Source: Chryseobacterium sp. JM1
GTDB taxonomy: Bacteria; Bacteroidota; Bacteroidia; Flavobacteriales; Weeksellaceae
DNA length: 64,000 nucleotides
Assembly (NCBI RefSeq): GCF_000737715.1
Contig: NZ_JPRN01000011.1
Coordinates: 164,643 to 228,642 of the forward strand
Reading direction: 5' to 3'
Below, in pieces: positions 33,418-41,572 of the stretch. A program made the position numbers and the translations under genes. The first letter of the stretch is position 1, and the number at the start of each line of letters is the position of its first letter. The notes beneath the pieces were generated by a model. It saw only the letters and a program-made list of their open reading frames with translations. It did no database searches and was not told where the DNA came from.

Positions 33418-33445
33418 AAAATTCTCTATTTAATCTGAATTCAGT

Positions 33446-33575
33446 TGCCAGTTACTGGTTGCTGGTTTATTCGTTGCTGGTTGCCAGTAAATAAGCTAAC
33501 GAATTATCGTCTGATGTCTCGTGTCTGACATCTGATATCTAAAATCTTACCTCTCAAAAATTCACTATCGACAAT
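33446..33575 (+). repeat. mosaic intergenic element, copy 3
   Basis: Order of blocks: CCAGTTACTGGTTGCTGG and TTGCTGGTTGCCAG, AAATAAGCTAACGAATTATC, GTCTGATGTCTCGTGTCTG, ACATCTGATATCTAAAATCT. It is a shortened version of copies 1 and 2, lacking most of the TCTTGATTCTTG block. Confidence 0.8.
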
Positions 33576-33656
33576 TTCTTATTAATATTACACTTGCTTC
33601 TAAAATAAAGACACTTACTAGGAAAACACCTACACTTATTTATTCATAGTACAGGG

Positions 33657-33736
33657 ATATATTTTGTTTTAATAGCTTCATAGAACTATTAAAGAATTTC
33701 TAAGATTCAAACTAAAACCATTAAAACAAAATATAT
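33657..33736 (+). promoter_or_regulatory. 17-bp leader inverted repeat sealing the start region of the S74 gene
   Basis: ATATATTTTGTTTTAAT (33657-33673) and its exact reverse complement (33720-33736) are separated by 46 nt. The second arm ends one base before the ATG. A nested pair AATAG/CTATT lies inside. Folded RNA would hide the initiation region. Confidence 0.7.
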
Positions 33737-33737
33737 T

Positions 33738-35003
33738 ATGAAAAAAACAAATATCCTTTTATGTTTGTTATTCCTGTCATCGGCTGCTTTTTCTGCTTCC
33801 GCACAAGTTTCTCTTGCCAATGTATGGACGGGCACTACGATACCGTCTACCACTGCTGCCAATGTAGGTGTTGGTACTACAGCTCCCGCTGCTAAAGTGG
33901 ATATTATCAGTTCGGGACCTCTTCCGGCTTTGAAGATTAAAAATGTAGTGTCACTGTTTGGTAATAATGCTACAAATATTTCAGAAGTTTATACTCAAAC
34001 AGGAAACGTGATCCCAGCTATGGATCCAATAATAATCAACTGGTTGGGAAGTAATGGTGTTTTCGGACTTCGGTCTTTGTCCAATACAGCTAATGAAAGC
34101 AGGATGATGTACAATGACAATCTGGGTAACCTGAAATCTTCAAATCTTACCATGTATTCAAGTCCTACATTTGGAAATGGGACCAGTATTAACTCTATAC
34201 GAGGCATAGCCTATTTAAGCTTTCTGAATGGTGGTAACGGCAGTACCTCCGGGTTTGGTACAGTTTCAGGCGGTGCCAATGGAATTTATATGGCCAGATT
34301 GGGTGTGGGGGTTGATGCATCATCTACTTATGACTTGGATGTTTTTTATGGGTCAGTCAGAGCGCAGGCATTTGTTTTAAGTTCAGATAAAAAATTAAAG
34401 GATAATATTATGCCTTTAAAAGATCTTTCTTCCAAGTTGCTTAATATCAAGCCTTACTCTTATACTTTTAAGTCTAAGGAAGGAAATACAGACAAAAGAG
34501 CAGATAATGATAAACTGCACTTCGGTTTTATAGCCCAGGAAGTGGAAAAAGAATTCCCGAATCTGGTTACGATTGATGAAAAAGGAAACTATGCCCTTAA
34601 TTATATAGAATTCATTCCTCTATTGCTGAATGAACTTAAAGAGCAGAAAAGCGAAATCAAAGACCTTAAAGAAAGAATGGCCGCACTGGAAGTGAAGATC
34701 AACGGAGTTTCTGAAACAAAGAAAACGGTATCCGATAAACCAAGCTTTTCTTCATTTTCCCTGGAGCAGAATGTTCCAAATCCTTTTAACCAGGAAACGG
34801 TCATCCGGTTTAATGCTGCCGGAGAAAATGTATCCATCCTGGTGTATGATATGGGTGGGAGACAGCTGCAATCTATTCCTGTAAAAAGAGGTGAAAAGCA
34901 GACCAGCATCTCAGCCCGCACACTCACGCCCGGGACGTATATCTACAATCTTCAGGCTGACGGAAAATTAATTGATTCAAAAAAAATGATTGTTACCCAC
35001 TAA
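33738..35003 (+). CDS. surface protein with S74 intramolecular chaperone and T9SS domain
   Basis: A 421-aa exported protein: signal peptide (about 1-22, ending SASAQ), a fibre-like region with NVGVGTTAPAAKVDI, a Peptidase_S74 chaperone segment (about 215-300; SSDKKLKDNIMPL, HFGFIAQEVEKEFP, YIEFIPLLLNELKEQ), a short coiled coil, and a type A T9SS sorting domain (about 340-421; LEQNVPNPFNQET, GTYIYNL). S74 domains trimerise phage and bacterial fibres and usually cut themselves off. Here the chaperone is followed by a secretion signal, so it is likely a trimeric surface fibre secreted by the T9SS. The adhesive role is inference. Confidence 0.88.
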   Translation: MKKTNILLCLLFLSSAAFSASAQVSLANVWTGTTIPSTTAANVGVGTTAPAAKVDIISSGPLPALKIKNVVSLFGNNATNISEVYTQTGNVIPAMDPIIINWLGSNGVFGLRSLSNTANESRMMYNDNLGNLKSSNLTMYSSPTFGNGTSINSIRGIAYLSFLNGGNGSTSGFGTVSGGANGIYMARLGVGVDASSTYDLDVFYGSVRAQAFVLSSDKKLKDNIMPLKDLSSKLLNIKPYSYTFKSKEGNTDKRADNDKLHFGFIAQEVEKEFPNLVTIDEKGNYALNYIEFIPLLLNELKEQKSEIKDLKERMAALEVKINGVSETKKTVSDKPSFSSFSLEQNVPNPFNQETVIRFNAAGENVSILVYDMGGRQLQSIPVKRGEKQTSISARTLTPGTYIYNLQADGKLIDSKKMIVTH

Positions 35004-35026
35004 AGATCCTGTTTTCAAGACAGAAG

Positions 35027-35052
35027 ATCCGGCATGTCAGCCGGATTTTTTT
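35027..35052 (+). terminator. intrinsic terminator of the S74 gene
   Basis: A perfect 7-bp stem (ATCCGGC / GCCGGAT) with a 6-nt loop is followed by seven T, 24 nt after the stop. Confidence 0.9.
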
Positions 35053-35232
35053 ATGGAGTCATCTGAATAATCTGTGTTCTCTGTCTGTTTTCGGGTAAAT
35101 TAAGTTATCAGAATAGACTCATTTTGAAAGGAATATAAATAATTTTCACATAGTATCCAAATTTGTTAGGCTTTAACTGTATTAATTTTCAGCGATTTAT
35201 ATTAGCTAATATTAAAAGAACATTAAAAAATC

Positions 35233-35272
35233 AATCAATCGTTTGATTTTATGAAAATCTTGTGTACATTTG
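35233..35272 (+). promoter_or_regulatory. TetR-type operator and promoter of the efflux operon
   Basis: AATCAA-TCGT-TTGATT (35233-35248) is a perfect inverted repeat. It contains the TTG (35243-35245) that lies 19 nt before TACATTTG (35265-35272), an exact -33/-7 promoter. The ATG follows 16 nt later. The palindrome covers the -33 box, the expected place for autorepression by the TetR protein encoded next. Confidence 0.75.
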
Positions 35273-35288
35273 CACCCTGAAAAATAGA

Positions 35289-35921
35289 ATGACTATGGTT
35301 TCAAAAGAAGAAAATATACTATTTGCCGCTGAGAAGCTTTTCGCTGAAAAAGGTTTTGAAGGAACTTCCACGAGGGAAATCTCCAAGGCAGCGAATGTAA
35401 ATATCTCTATGATTTCCTACTATTTCGGATCCAAGGAAAAACTGTATGAGAAATTGGTTGAATACAGAATGAATGAAGGACAGTTCTTCGCCAAAGATAT
35501 TCTGGAAAGAACGGATATCAACGATTGGCAGAAGATAGAGAAAGTCGTAGACCAGTTTTCCGGAAGAGTAAGACATCACAAATGTTTTTACAGAATTATG
35601 CAGCGGGAGCAGCTTTATACACAAAACCCACAGATCGTGGAATTTCTTAAGCAGACCAAGATGGGCTTTATTTCCATGTATTCGCAGGTTTTGGAAAGCG
35701 GGCTTAAAAAAGGAATTTTCACCAAAAATCCTCCCATCTATTTACTTCACGCTACGGTAAGTGGAACTTTATTTTATGCATCCAATGCTAAGGAAATGTA
35801 CAAAGAATTCCTTAATGACCCAGATGACGATGAAGTTTTTGATGAAAAATATTACACAGAACTTAATAAACATATAAAATATTTACTAAAAGACCTTTTA
35901 GGTTATGAAGAGAATAAATAA
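35289..35921 (+). CDS. TetR-family transcriptional repressor
   Basis: A 210-aa regulator with an N-terminal TetR helix-turn-helix: ENILFAAEKLFAEKGFEGTS and STREISKAANVNISMISYYFG, then SKEKLYEKLVE (about residues 5-65). The rest is an all-helical ligand domain with no clear specificity. ATG at 35289 is chosen because the -7 element ends at 35272, inside a longer GTG-started frame; ATG at 35295 is also possible. The stop overlaps the start of the TolC gene by 17 nt, so the repressor heads the efflux operon and likely represses it together with itself until a pump substrate binds. Confidence 0.93.
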   Translation: MTMVSKEENILFAAEKLFAEKGFEGTSTREISKAANVNISMISYYFGSKEKLYEKLVEYRMNEGQFFAKDILERTDINDWQKIEKVVDQFSGRVRHHKCFYRIMQREQLYTQNPQIVEFLKQTKMGFISMYSQVLESGLKKGIFTKNPPIYLLHATVSGTLFYASNAKEMYKEFLNDPDDDEVFDEKYYTELNKHIKYLLKDLLGYEENK

Positions 35922-37224
35922 CTCGGTGTTCGCATTATCCCTGTTTATGGGAATTGCAGCCATTAATGCTCAGGAGAAAAAACAGCTCACTCTCGACGAA
36001 GCCGTGCAGCTGGGAATCCAGAACAGTAAAAACCTTAAGATTGATGCCGCCAAGATTGAAGAGGCTACAGCAGATCTTTTGGAAGCCAAAAACAGACAGC
36101 TTCCGGAACTGAAAGTGTCGGGAAGTTATATGTACCTTCCTATCAAGCCCACTATTGATCTAAAGATTGGCGGTGGTTCGGGTGCAGCAGGAGCAAGTCC
36201 GGATGTACATCAGGTGGCTTACGGAACGGTTAATTTAAGTGTTCCGATCTACAGTGGCGGAAGAATTAAATACGGGATCCAGTCTGCGAAATATCTGGTG
36301 GAAGCTTCAAAACTGAGCACTGAGAATGATAAAATAGCGATTGCTTACAACGTGGCTCAGGCTTACAATAATTTATTTAAAGCCAATCAGTCCATCAAAG
36401 TTTTAGAAGAAAACCTTACGGCTTCTCAAAAAAGGGATGAGACTTTTCTTAAACTGGAAAACAACGGAGTCATCGCAAGAAACGACCGTTTAAAAGCCAA
36501 TCTTCAGACTTCAAATATCGAGCTGCAATTGTTGGAAGCCAAAAATAACTACAATATTGCCAATATCAATATGGATTTGTTGCTAGGGATTCCTGAAACT
36601 ACAGAAATTGAAGTGGACCAGAATTATATCGATGAAGGTTCCGAAGTAAAAGCCGTTGATTATTACGTCAATGAAGCCAGAGAAAACCGTAAAGACTTAC
36701 AGGCTTTAGCTCAGCAGAGAAAAGCGGCCGAGCTTGGTTCAAAATCAGCAAAAGCTGAAAATCTTCCTTCAATAGCATTTACCGGAGGATATGTAGCGGC
36801 AGATGTTCCAAAAGTTCTTACCGTATACAATGCCGTTAATGTTGGGATAGGAATTTCTTACAATTTATCCAATATCTGGAAAGAAAATTCTTCACTGAGA
36901 CAGTCTCAGGCGAGAGAAAAGCAGCTAGCTGCAACGGATGAGTTATTGAATGACAATATTAAGCTTGACGTGAACAGAGAATATCAGAATACAGATTACT
37001 CCAAAAAGAGAATCTCCGTATATGAAAAAGCTGCTGAACAGGCTAATGAAAACTACAGAATCACAAAAAATAAATATGACAACGGTTTGGCAACCATGAC
37101 CGAACTTTTGGATGCGGATGCCGCTCAGATAGCATCAAATGTAGGGGTTATCAATGCAAAAGCAGATGCAGCACTGGCTTACAGAAAACTATTACAAACT
37201 ACAGGAACTTTAACATTTAAATAA
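35905..37224 (+). CDS. TolC-family outer membrane efflux protein
   Basis: A 439-aa outer-membrane channel of a tripartite pump. Signal peptide about 1-22 (ending INAQ), then two similar halves typical of TolC (LTLDEAVQLGIQNSKNLKID near 27-46; LPSIAFTGGYV near 290; long helices with ANENYRITKNKYDNGLATM near 370-390). It overlaps tetR by 17 nt and is 15 nt before the HlyD gene, so the three are translationally and transcriptionally linked. It would form the exit duct for the EmrAB-like pump encoded downstream. Confidence 0.94.
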   Translation: MKRINNSVFALSLFMGIAAINAQEKKQLTLDEAVQLGIQNSKNLKIDAAKIEEATADLLEAKNRQLPELKVSGSYMYLPIKPTIDLKIGGGSGAAGASPDVHQVAYGTVNLSVPIYSGGRIKYGIQSAKYLVEASKLSTENDKIAIAYNVAQAYNNLFKANQSIKVLEENLTASQKRDETFLKLENNGVIARNDRLKANLQTSNIELQLLEAKNNYNIANINMDLLLGIPETTEIEVDQNYIDEGSEVKAVDYYVNEARENRKDLQALAQQRKAAELGSKSAKAENLPSIAFTGGYVAADVPKVLTVYNAVNVGIGISYNLSNIWKENSSLRQSQAREKQLAATDELLNDNIKLDVNREYQNTDYSKKRISVYEKAAEQANENYRITKNKYDNGLATMTELLDADAAQIASNVGVINAKADAALAYRKLLQTTGTLTFK

Positions 37225-37239
37225 AGATTAAGACCAAAA

Positions 37240-38343
37240 ATGGAAAATAATAATACACCAGCAATTGAACCTAAAAAGAAAAAAAGTTTAGTTTTCCCAA
37301 TTATTTTAGCGGTTGTCGTTGTGGTAGGAGGGATTTACGGATACAGAACTTATTCTTACGGACAGATTCATGAAGAAACTGACGATGCTCAGATTGCTTC
37401 CAACATGAGCCCTGTAATCTCTAAAGTTTCAGGATATGTAACGCAGGTAAAAGTAAAAGATAATCAGTTTGTAAAGAAAGGGGATACTTTGGTGATCCTG
37501 GACAACAGAGACCAGAAAATGGCTTTGGTACAGGCTGAAGCAGCATTAACGACTGCGAAAAGCAATATTTCAAACGCACAGGCTACTACTACAGCAACGT
37601 CTAAAAGTATCAATACTTCAGAAGCAGCGGTAACAACGGCCAATGCTCAGATAGAAGCAGCAAAGGTAAATGTTTGGAAAACCAATCAGGATCTGAAAAG
37701 ATATTCTGTTCTGGTAAAAGATCACTCGATTACAGAACAGCAATATGAGCAGGCTTTGGCAGCAAAACAATCTGCAGACAGACAGCTTCAGGTTTTGGTT
37801 GATCAGAGAAACCAGATCGCTCAGCAAACGAATGTAGCATCTTCTCAGACCGCTGCAAGTTCTCAGCAGATCAGCGTGGCAGGTTCAGTGGCTAAGCAGA
37901 GAGAAGTAGATGTGGAAAATGCAAGACTGAATCTTTCTTACACCATTATCCTGGCTCCGGAAGACGGATTTGTAGGAAAAGTTCCGATCCAGGCAGGACA
38001 GTATTTACAGGCGGGATCTCAGTTATTCAGCTTAGTGAAAAACGACCAGAAATGGGTAGTAGCCAACTTTAAAGAAACTCAGGTTGATAAAATGGTAGAA
38101 GGTCAGAAAGTGAAAATCGAGATCGATGCTTTCCCGGATACAGAATTTGACGGAGTGGTAAGTTCATTCTCTCCGGCTACAGGTTCTACGTTCTCTATTC
38201 TTCCTCCGGATAACGCGAGTGGTAACTTCGTAAAAGTAGTACAAAGACTTCCTGTGAAGATAGACTTTGTAAAACTGGACCCGAATATTGCTAAGAAGCT
38301 TAGAACGGGAATGAACGTGAAAGCAGAGGTTTCGCTTAAATAA
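37240..38343 (+). CDS. HlyD/EmrA-type membrane fusion protein
   Basis: A 367-aa adaptor anchored by one N-terminal helix (about 16-35; FPIILAVVVVVGGIYGY). It has a biotinyl-lipoyl-like segment (SKVSGYVTQVKVKDNQFVKK), a long coiled-coil hairpin rich in Ala/Gln (about 85-230) and a beta-barrel region (NLSYTIILAPEDGFVGKVPI; QAGQYLQAGSQL). It links the EmrB transporter in the inner membrane to the TolC protein. The downstream emrB gene is separated by 134 nt that carry a MITE-like inverted repeat, which could influence relative expression. Confidence 0.94.
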   Translation: MENNNTPAIEPKKKKSLVFPIILAVVVVVGGIYGYRTYSYGQIHEETDDAQIASNMSPVISKVSGYVTQVKVKDNQFVKKGDTLVILDNRDQKMALVQAEAALTTAKSNISNAQATTTATSKSINTSEAAVTTANAQIEAAKVNVWKTNQDLKRYSVLVKDHSITEQQYEQALAAKQSADRQLQVLVDQRNQIAQQTNVASSQTAASSQQISVAGSVAKQREVDVENARLNLSYTIILAPEDGFVGKVPIQAGQYLQAGSQLFSLVKNDQKWVVANFKETQVDKMVEGQKVKIEIDAFPDTEFDGVVSSFSPATGSTFSILPPDNASGNFVKVVQRLPVKIDFVKLDPNIAKKLRTGMNVKAEVSLK

Positions 38344-38362
38344 TATTAAAACTGTGAAATAA

Positions 38363-38456
38363 GTGAATTGTCAATTTTGCTGATGCAAGTCAGTTGCTGA
38401 GGATAACATGAAATTGAAAATTGACAAACGAAGTTGATTACCCATTGACAATTCAC
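38363..38456. repeat. MITE-like element with 13-bp perfect terminal inverted repeats
   Basis: GTGAATTGTCAAT (38363-38375) and ATTGACAATTCAC (38444-38456) are exact inverse copies framing 68 nt, in the gap between the HlyD and EmrB genes. An inner AAATTGAAAATTGACAAACG strengthens pairing with the left side. It shares the CAATTGAC/TTGTCAATT theme of the ends of the 17275-17863 composite repeat. It could fold as one hairpin in the operon mRNA. Confidence 0.75.
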
Positions 38457-38477
38457 CTTTTTACATCGTAAAAAACT

Positions 38478-40055
38478 ATGCAAGATTCATTAGTAGAATA
38501 CGGAGCCCGAAGAGTGATCATTACGATCACAGCTATTCTTTGTGCTTTGCTGGAAATTGTGGATTCCACGATTGTGAACGTTGCCCTGAACGAGATGAAA
38601 GGTAACCTGGGATCTACCCTTTCCGAAGTGGGTTGGGTGATTACAGCTTATGCCATTGGTAACGTGATTATCGTACCCATGACAAGCTGGCTTTCCCAAC
38701 AGTTCGGACGACGAAATTACTTTGCAGCCTCTATTATTATTTTTACCGTATTCTCTTTTTTATGCGGTAATGCAGATAATATCTGGGAACTGGTATTTTT
38801 CAGACTCTGTCAGGGGATTGGAGGTGGAGCCTTACTGGTAACCTCACAGACCATCATTACGGAATCGTATCCCGTTGAAAAAAGAAGTATGGCTCAGGCT
38901 ATTTATGGGTTGGGAGTCATTATCGGTCCTACATTGGGGCCGCCATTAGGAGGATATATCGTAGATAATTTTAGCTGGCCTTATATTTTCTATATCAACA
39001 TTCCTATCGGAATTGCGGCCACTTTAATGACCTTACAGTTTATAAAGAGCCCGAAATACGCTGAGAGACGTAAAGCTTCAGATGTAGACTGGTTAGGAAT
39101 CGCTTTATTGGCTGTTACAGTAGGTTCATTACAGTATATCTTGGAAAGAGGACATGAAGAAGACTGGTTTGCGAGTGGATGGATCGTTCTGTTTACCGTA
39201 TCAGCAGTTTTAGGATTTATATTATTCCTCTGGAGGGAACTTACTTTCAAGTATCCGATTGTAGAGCTGCGGGTTTTGAAAAACAGTAATTTAAGGATTG
39301 GAACCGTCATGTCCTTTGTATTAGGATTTGGTTTATATGGTTCTACGTTTATCGTTCCGTTGTATACCCAGAGTATATTAGGGTGGACGGCCTTAGAATC
39401 CGGAGCATTAATGATTCCAGCGGCATTAACAACCGCTTTCATGATGCCTATTATTGGTAGGTTACTTTCAAAAGGAGTAAAACAGCAGATCTTGGTATCT
39501 TTGGGATTATTTACCTTCTTCGTTTACAGTTTCTGGGGATATAAAATTCTGACTCCGGACACCGGTAAAGATGCATTCTTCTGGATGTTGATGGTAAGAG
39601 GAGCCGGATTAGGATTATTGTTTATTCCGATCACTTCATTATCATTAAGTACATTGAAAGGTCAGGAAATTGGTCAGGGAGCAGCATTTACAGGGATGAT
39701 GAGACAGTTGGGAGGATCTTTCGGGATCGCCGCGATCACAACATTTATCGCCAATGCAAGCCAGAAGTACAGGGTCAATCTGATTTCTCATTTAGACTCT
39801 AATGATTTTGATGTCCAGCAGAGATTGAATGGATTAAAAGCAAGCTTTATGGCGAAAGGGATGACTCCCGATGGAGCCATGAACGCCGCTTATAAAATGA
39901 TGGATATGACGGTCACCAAACAGGCAACAGTACTGTCATACATGGATGTTTTCCTTTATTTAGGAATTGCCTTCTTAATTTGTATTCCGTTCATCTTATT
40001 GGTAAAAGAACGAAAGAGCAAAGAAAAAATAGATTTAAGTGAAGCGATGCACTAA
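38478..40055 (+). CDS. DHA2-family MFS transporter (EmrB-like)
   Basis: A 525-aa inner-membrane drug:proton antiporter with 14 predicted helices, the DHA2 hallmark. Motifs: LEIVDSTIVNVALNEMKGNL (about 22-41), the motif A-like WLSQQFGRRNYF (about 72-83), motif C-like GLGVIIGPTLGPPLGGYIVD (about 143-162). It pumps drugs or toxic organics through the HlyD adaptor and the TolC channel encoded upstream. Substrates are unknown. It is the last gene of the TetR-controlled operon and is followed by a strong terminator. Confidence 0.95.
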   Translation: MQDSLVEYGARRVIITITAILCALLEIVDSTIVNVALNEMKGNLGSTLSEVGWVITAYAIGNVIIVPMTSWLSQQFGRRNYFAASIIIFTVFSFLCGNADNIWELVFFRLCQGIGGGALLVTSQTIITESYPVEKRSMAQAIYGLGVIIGPTLGPPLGGYIVDNFSWPYIFYINIPIGIAATLMTLQFIKSPKYAERRKASDVDWLGIALLAVTVGSLQYILERGHEEDWFASGWIVLFTVSAVLGFILFLWRELTFKYPIVELRVLKNSNLRIGTVMSFVLGFGLYGSTFIVPLYTQSILGWTALESGALMIPAALTTAFMMPIIGRLLSKGVKQQILVSLGLFTFFVYSFWGYKILTPDTGKDAFFWMLMVRGAGLGLLFIPITSLSLSTLKGQEIGQGAAFTGMMRQLGGSFGIAAITTFIANASQKYRVNLISHLDSNDFDVQQRLNGLKASFMAKGMTPDGAMNAAYKMMDMTVTKQATVLSYMDVFLYLGIAFLICIPFILLVKERKSKEKIDLSEAMH

Positions 40056-40070
40056 ATCAGTTGAAATACA

Positions 40071-40099
40071 AAACCTCCGGAACTTCCGGAGGTTTTTTT
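40071..40099 (+). terminator. intrinsic terminator of the efflux operon
   Basis: A perfect 11-bp stem (AAACCTCCGGA / TCCGGAGGTTT) with a 3-nt loop is followed by a T run, 16 nt after the emrB stop. Confidence 0.93.
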
Positions 40100-40196
40100 A
40101 TTGATTTTTTTATTGAAAGAATATGATTCAACTCTTTTCAGCCTTCTACGGCTTAGTTTTACTCAATCCTATTATTGTACTATGTTTTATTAAATT

Positions 40197-41516
40197 TTAA
40201 AATTTTTCAACTATTAAATTATAAAACCTTTCTTGACCGGAAGTAGCAGAATTACCGGTAACATAACATGTCACTCTGTACAAATCAGTAGTGCCGGGAA
40301 TAGAAAAAGTCAGGATATTTTTCTCATCAACATTCAAAGTTCCATTTCCCACAGTTCGCCAGGTAGTATAATTTGATGGTGTGAAGTTTAGGGTGACTGC
40401 CGATCCTTGAGTTCCGCCCGAATTGTATGTTTCATCATTTAATACAACTACAGAGATATTTGATGCCGGTGCGGTGTTTAATCTTAACTGCGGATAATTA
40501 TACAGTGTACTGCTACCATCAAAAGGAATCATCCTCACTTCTACAATGCCTGCACTTATGGTTTTAGTACCATCAGCTCTGGTGGCAAAATATTGGTTTT
40601 TACGAATTGTTGAGCCTGAAGTGTTAGTATCTCCAACAGACTGCGAAGTTAAGGTAGTTCTATGCAGCACCCCGTTGGAGTCAGCAGATAATATATACTC
40701 TGTATCCTGTCCGGTTATCATGGTACGCACCCTTAAATCTCCGTTGATGTCAGTTTTATTAGTCGGTGAATCAATTCCTATACCGACATTACCATTCCTT
40801 GCTATTCTCATTGCTTCAGATTCGGTTGTGCCATCTTTTGAGATATTAAATCCTATTCCGGCTCCATCATTTGAAGCACTTCCCCTAAGAATATTCATAG
40901 ATACCGGATTTTGATTATACCATAACATTTTTACTCCTCCTACAGGCGTATCGCCACCTGTCCCTTGTTTACCGTATAATTCTATAGTTACAGGTTCACT
41001 GTTGGAACCCGTTGCTCCATCATTGGTGGTATTGGGAGTAGTAAGTAGAGCTCCTGCAACATGAAGTTTTCTGTTTGGGTTTGAAGTTCCTATACCCACA
41101 CTACCCGTATCAAGTATCACCATTTCTGTTCCTGCAGGTCTCGCTGTAGAACCGTCAGACTGAGAATTTAATTTAACTCTTGTATTGGCAACATCATTTA
41201 TCCACGCATCATTAGTGGTATCTCCTGCTATAGCATTTCCAAAGCCGGTCCAGACATTGCCATTCCAATAGTGGAATCCTTTTGTAAAAGTTCCGTTATC
41301 TGCTATCAGATAAACCAATTGTCCATTTACAGAACCACTGGCAGATAGATCATTTACCCTTGGAACAAGTACTCCGTCTTTAGAAGTCACTGCTCCCAAA
41401 TGATTTTTACCCCTCACATCTAATGTTGCTTCCGGAGACGATGTATTGATTCCTACTTGGGAGAAAAGCGTACTGCCAACAAATAGCAGTGCCATGTTTA
41501 AGTGTAGTTTTTTCAT
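40197..41516 (-). CDS. exported fibre-like repeat protein
   Basis: A 439-aa exported protein: signal peptide (about 1-19, ending LFSQ), then several copies of the short motif found in bacterial and phage fibre-like proteins: VGINTSSPEATLDVRG (about 21-36), VGIGTSNPNRKLHVAG (about 140-155), VGIGIDSPTNKTDINGDL (about 245). The C-terminal 120 residues form a distinct beta-rich domain. No S74 chaperone and no T9SS sorting domain are visible, so the route to the surface is unclear. Tail-fibre-like in style, but no phage genes are nearby. It has a well-formed promoter with an overlapping palindrome. Confidence 0.8.
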   Translation of the reverse strand: MKKLHLNMALLFVGSTLFSQVGINTSSPEATLDVRGKNHLGAVTSKDGVLVPRVNDLSASGSVNGQLVYLIADNGTFTKGFHYWNGNVWTGFGNAIAGDTTNDAWINDVANTRVKLNSQSDGSTARPAGTEMVILDTGSVGIGTSNPNRKLHVAGALLTTPNTTNDGATGSNSEPVTIELYGKQGTGGDTPVGGVKMLWYNQNPVSMNILRGSASNDGAGIGFNISKDGTTESEAMRIARNGNVGIGIDSPTNKTDINGDLRVRTMITGQDTEYILSADSNGVLHRTTLTSQSVGDTNTSGSTIRKNQYFATRADGTKTISAGIVEVRMIPFDGSSTLYNYPQLRLNTAPASNISVVVLNDETYNSGGTQGSAVTLNFTPSNYTTWRTVGNGTLNVDEKNILTFSIPGTTDLYRVTCYVTGNSATSGQERFYNLIVEKF

Positions 41517-41520
41517 CTTT

Positions 41521-41572
41521 CAATATGTTTTAATATGTTTTGCAAACATATTGGCCTTCATTCAATTAACAA
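41521..41572 (-). promoter_or_regulatory. promoter of the fibre-like gene with overlapping palindrome
   Basis: On the minus strand, TTG (41570-41572), 19 nt, then TATGTTTG (41543-41550) fit the -33/-7 consensus; the ATG is 26 nt downstream. The -7 box lies inside the inverted repeat CAATATGTTT (41521-41530) / AAACATATTG (41544-41553), and a second half-site AATATGTTT (41532-41540) can pair with the same arm. Confidence 0.65.

Larger units (their letters stand above)
33418..33737. other. 320-bp intergenic region with repeat and leader hairpin
   Basis: No gene is seen. It contains mosaic element copy 3 (33446-33575) and a 17-bp inverted repeat (33657-33736) next to the start codon of the S74 protein gene. 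The delta' gene has no clear terminator here. Confidence 0.7.
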
